From assembly GCA_963817025.1 (NCBI GenBank), contig CAWFML010000001.1, forward strand, positions 434,001 to 498,000: a stretch of 64,000 nt of DNA. Direction: 5' to 3'. Both the position numbers and the translations under genes were made by a program. Positions 63,228-64,000 of the stretch are shown one piece after another. The notes beneath the pieces were generated by a model. That model saw nothing but the letters and a program-made list of their open reading frames with translations. It ran no database searches and had not been told where the DNA came from. Each line of letters begins with the position of its first letter. The stretch's first letter is position 1. The stretch is from JACMLC01 sp963817025 (GTDB taxonomy: Bacteria; Acidobacteriota; Blastocatellia; Pyrinomonadales; Pyrinomonadaceae).

Positions 63228-63283
63228 GCGGCACGCGCATCGTGGACATGCTGGTCGGCGAGCAGTTGCCGAGAATCTGTTGA
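63228..63283 (+). repeat. 56-bp direct repeat, second copy (hypE 3' end remnant)
   Basis: Identical to 61636-61691, including the TGA. Not part of any gene here. It marks the old hypE end, which led directly to the second hhyS before the Fic unit arrived. Confidence 0.97.
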
Positions 63284-63354
63284 CGCGCAATCAAAGCCGG
63301 TGCGACACTTCAGGCACAGGTAAATCTTCTTAATGGAGTACGCCACGTGAGCTT

Positions 63355-64000
63355 ATGGTCGAAAGCCATGTTCCTCAACCAATCAAGGAAATCACAGTGC
63401 TGTGGATCACGGCTGGCCTGAGTTGTGATGGAGACACAATTGCAGTCACCGCCGCCACTCAACCGAGTCTCGAAGACATCATCCTCGGCGCGCTCCCCGG
63501 CATCCCCAAAGTAAATTTTTATAATCCGTTTCTGGCTTATGAGAACGGCGATGAGTTCGTCAACCTTTTTCATCGCGCCGCAGAAGGCCAGATCGAGCCG
63601 TTCATCCTCGTCATCGAAGGCTCTATCCCCAACGAAGAGATTAAAGAGGAAGGCTACTGGGCCGCCTTCGGCACGAACAAAGAGACGGGGCAACCCATCA
63701 CGACCTGTGAATGGATTGACCGGCTGGCCCCGCGCGCGTGGGCCGTCATCGCAGCCGGAACCTGCGCGACCTACGGCGGGATTCACGCGATGGCTGGCAA
63801 CCCGACGGGCGCTATGGGTCTGTCAGATTATTTGGGATGGAAATGGAAATCGTGGGCCGGTGTTCCGGTCGTCTGTGTGCCGGGTTGCCCTGTGCAGCCA
63901 GACAATTTCATGGAGACGCTGCTGTACCTGCTCTATCAGGCAGCAGGGCGCGCTCCCATGATTCCGCTCGATGATGCCTTGAGACCGACATGGCTCTTTG
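63355..64000 (+). CDS. Second group 1h [NiFe] hydrogenase small subunit (partial, runs off window)
   Basis: 215 codons from ATG 63355. ITVLWITAGLSCDGD has Cys24 and Asp27, again the CxxD form; GTCATYGGIHAMAGNP and VPGCPVQPDNFMETLLYLL match the first HhyS closely. The Cys in the first copy's PTGCMGL is Ala here (PTGAMGL), so that Cys is not an essential ligand. It diverges enough from hhyS to be an old paralogue. A second large subunit probably follows outside the window. The ribosome-binding site is weak. Confidence 0.92.
   Translation, partial: MVESHVPQPIKEITVLWITAGLSCDGDTIAVTAATQPSLEDIILGALPGIPKVNFYNPFLAYENGDEFVNLFHRAAEGQIEPFILVIEGSIPNEEIKEEGYWAAFGTNKETGQPITTCEWIDRLAPRAWAVIAAGTCATYGGIHAMAGNPTGAMGLSDYLGWKWKSWAGVPVVCVPGCPVQPDNFMETLLYLLYQAAGRAPMIPLDDALRPTWLF

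Overview
The window reads as a chromosomal segment of a moderately GC-rich, Gram-negative soil-type bacterium. The best guess is an acidobacterium of the Blastocatellia/Pyrinomonadales type. This is an inference from the gene set (group 1h uptake [NiFe] hydrogenase with DUF5947/DUF6084 partners, delta-60/FG-GAP exported proteins, haem A synthase, cNMP-fused ABC exporter) and from the very dense palindromic intergenic repeats. No rRNA, tRNA or ribosomal marker is present to confirm it.

Layout. 0-10 kb holds housekeeping genes, mostly on the minus strand: haem A synthase end, DUF434, MATE exporter, citrate synthase, a circularly permuted ATP-grasp enzyme, NAD synthetase, MsrA and DUF5996. 10.3-12.1 kb is a small accessory island: a Panacea-domain gene overlapped by a two-helix membrane protein (a toxin-antitoxin-like pair with a palindromic operator), then a complete 808-bp IS1-family element with 8-bp target duplication. 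12.2-25.3 kb carries an astacin protease with a histone-H1-like tail, Pgi, an ABC-cNMP fusion, an APC permease, an MDR reductase, a GNAT and a delta-60/FG-GAP protein. 25.6-33 kb has a small secreted Cys protein, a broken delta-60/FG-GAP paralogue, and a radical SAM / radical SAM / AONS-type PLP enzyme / GNAT series. 33-36 kb is an LRR-Roc-COR-TIR protein. 37-43 kb has a PQQ-like propeller, a Zn dehydrogenase, an S41 peptidase and an FKBP-TPR protein.

43.6-64 kb is the main system. A PAS histidine kinase and NarL-type regulator are followed on the same strand by hhyS, hhyL, a NifU/Rieske-like protein, several hydrogenase-associated conserved proteins (DUF5947, DUF6084, a 384-aa protein, a 107-aa protein), a maturation protease, two tiny membrane proteins, YceI, and hypA-B-F-C-(SIS)-D-E. 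A second hhyS begins at 63.35 kb and runs off the window. Together these build, mature and probably regulate a high-affinity H2-oxidising enzyme that feeds the respiratory chain. A Fic gene on a 1,592-bp unit sits between hypE and the second hhyS, flanked by a perfect 56-bp duplication of the hypE 3' end.

Across the window almost every gap holds a long imperfect inverted repeat built from one of a few 'word' families: A, CGCAAAGGCGC...; B, ATTGCGGAATGCGG...; C, CCACAGAGGACACAGAG; D, GGTAAAAGGTAAAAGG; E, GGGGCCGGGGATTAGGGG. They are nested in each other, overlap gene ends, and family B has entered coding sequence in frame inside the hydrogenase operon. This coding invasion, the Fic/hypE duplication, and the tetra-Cys version of the Rieske-like domain are the most unusual things here.
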